Source: Betaproteobacteria bacterium (lineage in GTDB: Bacteria; Pseudomonadota; Gammaproteobacteria; Burkholderiales; Casimicrobiaceae). Taken from it: 64,000 nt of DNA. The notes under the pieces were generated by a model, which ran no database searches, was not told where the DNA came from, and was given only the letters and a program-made list of their open reading frames with translations. The stretch is taken from contig JAAFJO010000004.1 of NCBI GenBank assembly GCA_013298145.1, forward strand, positions 310,001 through 374,000, in the 5' to 3' direction. The position numbers were made by a program, and so were the translations under genes. Positions 61,692 through 64,000 of the stretch are shown here, piece after piece (position 1 is the stretch's first letter; each line of letters starts with the position of its first letter).

Positions 61692-62744
61692 ATGTCTAAA
61701 TTGCTAACAATGAGCCTCGTCGCAGCAGCGGTGGTTTTGGTCGGCTGCGAAGCCTCGGCACCGAAGATGGGCTCTGAGAGCGCGAAGACCACGGCGACAG
61801 GTTCGGCTGGCGGCGCGGCGGCGCAGAATGTCAACTCAAAGCTCGGACGGTGTGACCGTCCAGCGGGCACCATCGCGCTGGTCGAAGATACGAGCCTCGA
61901 TTGGTATCGTGCGTACCTCGACAAATACCGCCTTGGCGCGACGTCGCCGGTACTTCGCTTGCTCATTCAGCAATCAAACTGCTTCATCGTGGTCGAGCGC
62001 GGTCGCGCCATGGCCAACATGCAGCAAGAGCGCGCGCTGCAGAACTCAGGCGAGCTTCGCCAAAACTCGAATTTTGGCAAGGGCCAAATGGTGTCTGCCG
62101 ACTACTCACTCACGCCAGAGGTGCTCATGAGCGCGCGTGGCACGAGCGGGCTCGGTGCGGCACTCGGCGGATTTGGTGGACGCCTCGGCGCGCTGGGCGC
62201 GATCGCTGGCGGCATTCAAACCAACGAAGCGGCAGTGATGCTCACACTCGTCGATAACCGCTCGGGCGTGCAAGTTGCAGCCGCAGAAGGCTCTTCGTCT
62301 AACACCGATTTCAACCTTGGCGCAATCCTCGTAGGCTCATCAGGCTTCGGCGGTGCAGGCGGGTACACCAACACGCCGCAGGGTAAAGTGGTCACAGCGG
62401 CCTTCACCGATGCGTACAACAACATCATCAATGCAGTGAAGAACTATTCGCCGCAATCGATGGGTGATCGCGGCATGGGCACAGGCGGGCGCCTCGGGGT
62501 GGAAGGTTCTTCGCAGCCTAACGGCGCGCCAGTCGCCCAGAGCTCAGCAGCAGGCGCTGGCGGCGGAACGATGTCGGTGCGTGACGCGCAAAACAAACTC
62601 AATCAATTGGGTTACGCCGTTGGTACCGCCGATGGCCAGATGGGACGTCGCACGGTGGAGCAGTTGCGTGCATTCCAGCGTGATCGACGCCTCAGTATTA
62701 CCGGTCAACTCGATCAAGCCACGATGAACGAACTCGCGAAGTAA
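61692..62744 (+). CDS. CsgG-type lipoprotein with peptidoglycan-binding domain
   Basis: A 350-residue lipoprotein. The signal peptide ends in lipobox LVGC (Cys near residue 19). The central region (about 50-260) is of the CsgG/HfaB family (VEDTSLDWYR, QSNCFIVVERGRAMANMQQER, YSLTPEVLMSARG, TPQGKVVTAAFTDAYNNIINAVKNY), which forms outer-membrane secretion channels. A C-terminal PG_binding_1 domain (VRDAQNKLNQLGYAVGTADGQMGRRTVEQLRAFQRD) ties it to the wall. The ribosome binding site TTAGGAGA precedes the start. No csgA-like substrate gene is nearby. Confidence 0.88.
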   Translation: MSKLLTMSLVAAAVVLVGCEASAPKMGSESAKTTATGSAGGAAAQNVNSKLGRCDRPAGTIALVEDTSLDWYRAYLDKYRLGATSPVLRLLIQQSNCFIVVERGRAMANMQQERALQNSGELRQNSNFGKGQMVSADYSLTPEVLMSARGTSGLGAALGGFGGRLGALGAIAGGIQTNEAAVMLTLVDNRSGVQVAAAEGSSSNTDFNLGAILVGSSGFGGAGGYTNTPQGKVVTAAFTDAYNNIINAVKNYSPQSMGDRGMGTGGRLGVEGSSQPNGAPVAQSSAAGAGGGTMSVRDAQNKLNQLGYAVGTADGQMGRRTVEQLRAFQRDRRLSITGQLDQATMNELAK

Positions 62745-62761
62745 CTGTCGCCCGTTTGAGT

Positions 62762-62790
62762 AAACGCCCGCATATTGCGGGCGTTTTTAT
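62762..62790 (+). terminator. Terminator after the CsgG-type gene
   Basis: AAACGCCCGC-ATATT-GCGGGCGTTT followed by TTATTT. A strong intrinsic terminator. Confidence 0.92.
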
Positions 62791-63158
62791 TTGCGCGACG
62801 GAATCGGGCCCAGGCGCATTGCGTTCTCACGCGCTCATGCCTCGCAAGAGGCTTGCATCGTCGCCTTAGTGAGCTGCGACCGCCGCAAGTTCCGAGGATG
62901 AATCCGGTTCGGTCGGCGGGCGCGAGTAGAAATTTGGCCGTGAGCGCAACGGCTCGGCTTCACCATGCCGTCGTCATGGCATATCGCCCGCTCACCTGTG
63001 ATCAGGTACGAACGCGCGACGAATCTGCGCGGTCGTTTGACGAAATTTGGCACTGGCGAGGCAATTTCCTCCCTCACCCTCTGCGTAACGGGCACTTTTT
63101 GGCCTGGCACGCGGGTTGCCTATTGGGCTTATCAGGTGGATGACCGAGGGGAAGGCTA
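62791..63158. other. Intergenic region before the second bactofilin
   Basis: About 370 bp. Open frames exist in several phases, but none carries a recognisable domain. No promoter is confidently seen. Confidence 0.4.
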
Positions 63159-63797
63159 ATGGGCATGATCGACGATTGGTTCGTGAAGAAGATCGCCTCC
63201 ATACGTGGTGGAGCAAAACCCAGCCTACATGACGAACCATCGCGCGTAGACACAGCGCCGCCGAGCAACGAGAAACGCAAGGGACGCGATTACTCGGTGG
63301 CGCTGAGTGCGCAGGAATGGGCCAACGTTGAAGCATTCATGGCACGCCCTGGGAAAGAAAGTTCGAACGCGGCATCGTGCCTAAACGGTGAGCTCACGGT
63401 CGGTTTAAATGCGCAGCTCGTCAGCGTTGACATTATTCAATGTCGTGTACTGCGAGTGTTCGGGACCTTAGATGCGCCGATCTTCGCGCAAAAGCTGATC
63501 ATTGAAAAAGGCGCGAAAGTTAAAAGTACAGCCCGCGTGGGTCACGCTGAAGTCAGTGGCGAGTTCGAAGGCACGCTGCAAGTCCACGGCACAATGACCG
63601 TGACCAAGACGGGTGTCGCCCGCGGCAAATTCCGCGCACTTAAGTACATGATTGCTGACGGCGTTAAGCTCGACGGCGACGTAAAGCGGGTCGCCAACCC
63701 ACAGCCTGACTGGGTAAAGAACGAATCAGACGATGCATGGGTGGAGGCCTTCCCATCGACCATGATGTCGATGACACTGCGTAAGCAAGCCGCATAA
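63159..63797 (+). CDS. Bactofilin-like protein (long form)
   Basis: A 212-residue protein. The first 85 residues are charged and poorly ordered. Residues of about 90-185 form a bactofilin beta-helix (GELTVGLNAQLVSVDIIQCRVLRVFGTLDAPIFAQKLII, AEVSGEFEGTLQV, GKFRALKYMIADGVKLDGDV). The C-terminal tail is unique. It is larger and less canonical than the bactofilin at 10786, so a different partner is likely. The cytoskeletal role is inferred from the fold. Confidence 0.85.
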   Translation: MGMIDDWFVKKIASIRGGAKPSLHDEPSRVDTAPPSNEKRKGRDYSVALSAQEWANVEAFMARPGKESSNAASCLNGELTVGLNAQLVSVDIIQCRVLRVFGTLDAPIFAQKLIIEKGAKVKSTARVGHAEVSGEFEGTLQVHGTMTVTKTGVARGKFRALKYMIADGVKLDGDVKRVANPQPDWVKNESDDAWVEAFPSTMMSMTLRKQAA

Positions 63798-63838
63798 CGG
63801 CCGCTCGCCGAAACGCGCGCGCTCGCGCTGATGCTCAA

Positions 63839-63870
63839 GAAAAAGCGATTCCGTTGAATCGCTTTTTTTT
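63839..63870 (+). terminator. Terminator after the bactofilin-like gene
   Basis: AAAAAGCGATT-CCGTTG-AATCGCTTTTTTTT. It can act in both directions, serving the convergent gene at the window end as well. Confidence 0.92.
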
Positions 63871-63919
63871 GCCTGTTCTCGCGCACGAGCCGACTACGAC
63901 CATCCGGCGAGCTGATGCT

Positions 63920-64000
63920 TCACCAAAGATACGCAACCCAGAAGATGCCGAGCATCGCAAACACCAGCGCCAATTTGACGACCGTTCCGACAAGCAGACC
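63920..64000 (-). CDS. C-terminus of a DUF456-like small membrane protein (cut by window)
   Basis: The last 26 codons before a TGA are visible. They encode a hydrophobic helix, GTVVKLALVFAMLGIFWVAY, close to the end, resembling the C-terminus of DUF456 membrane proteins. The rest lies beyond the window, so identity is tentative. Confidence 0.5.
   Translation of the reverse strand, partial: GLLVGTVVKLALVFAMLGIFWVAYLW

Overview
The window looks like chromosomal DNA of a moderately GC-rich betaproteobacterium (Burkholderiales or a close relative). The markers are the pilB-pilC-pilD-coaE-zapD-yacG order, a long-tailed IF-1, the phasin, the one-piece tmRNA and an anti-Shine-Dalgarno (cuckoo-type) small RNA. 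The exact taxon cannot be fixed from the sequence alone.

Layout. 1-11.8 kb is mostly housekeeping: ffh (cut by the window start), the type IV pilus operon running into coenzyme A, division and gyrase-inhibitor genes, an OsmC protein, a candidate cuckoo RNA, rplM-rpsI, argC, a bactofilin and erpA. 11.9-20.3 kb is a patchwork of single enzymes and regulators: a serine hydrolase, an iron alcohol dehydrogenase, a manganese exporter behind a yybP-ykoY riboswitch, an MBL-fold protein lacking its metal ligands, an NAD(P)-binding oxidoreductase beside a divergent LysR gene, and a haloacid dehalogenase. 20.3-24.5 kb holds a Fic protein overlapping a single-chain restriction-modification enzyme whose gene carries an in-frame palindromic repeat. 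24.6-30.3 kb returns to scattered and housekeeping genes: an outer-membrane protein, a methyltransferase with divergent LysR, an RRM protein, infA, ssrA and rpmB-rpmG.

31.2-40.9 kb is an accessory biosynthetic-looking island. On the plus strand it has a decayed-looking solute-binding (Bug/TctC) homologue, a DegT aminotransferase, an ATP-grasp paralogue that has lost key residues, a glycosyltransferase and an MmgE/PrpD protein. Facing it on the minus strand are an intact-looking ATP-grasp ligase, two GNAT acetyltransferases and an XRE-cupin regulator.

The most interesting locus is 43.5-48.9 kb: a tightly packed three-gene cassette encoding a patatin phospholipase, a 964-residue CHAT (caspase-like) protease with a zinc-type cysteine cluster and an Ig-like middle, and a ComEC-type MBL-fold hydrolase. 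It sits behind a well-formed promoter whose -10 element is embedded in an inverted repeat. A lipase effector, a protease and a putative nuclease or hydrolase under possible repression resembles an anti-phage or stress-response conflict system.

49-64 kb is rich in lipid and envelope functions: a second patatin, a phasin, an alcohol-forming fatty acyl-CoA reductase, a SWIB protein with a Lys-Ala-Pro tail, diacylglycerol kinase, a lipase with a GMC dehydrogenase and its small subunit, a tRNA-Arg with a partial duplication of its 3' end, a cytochrome c5-like protein, apaH, an acyltransferase, a CsgG-type lipoprotein, a second bactofilin and the tail of a DUF456-like membrane protein. Together the reductase and the phasin suggest storage of neutral lipid or polyhydroxyalkanoate.
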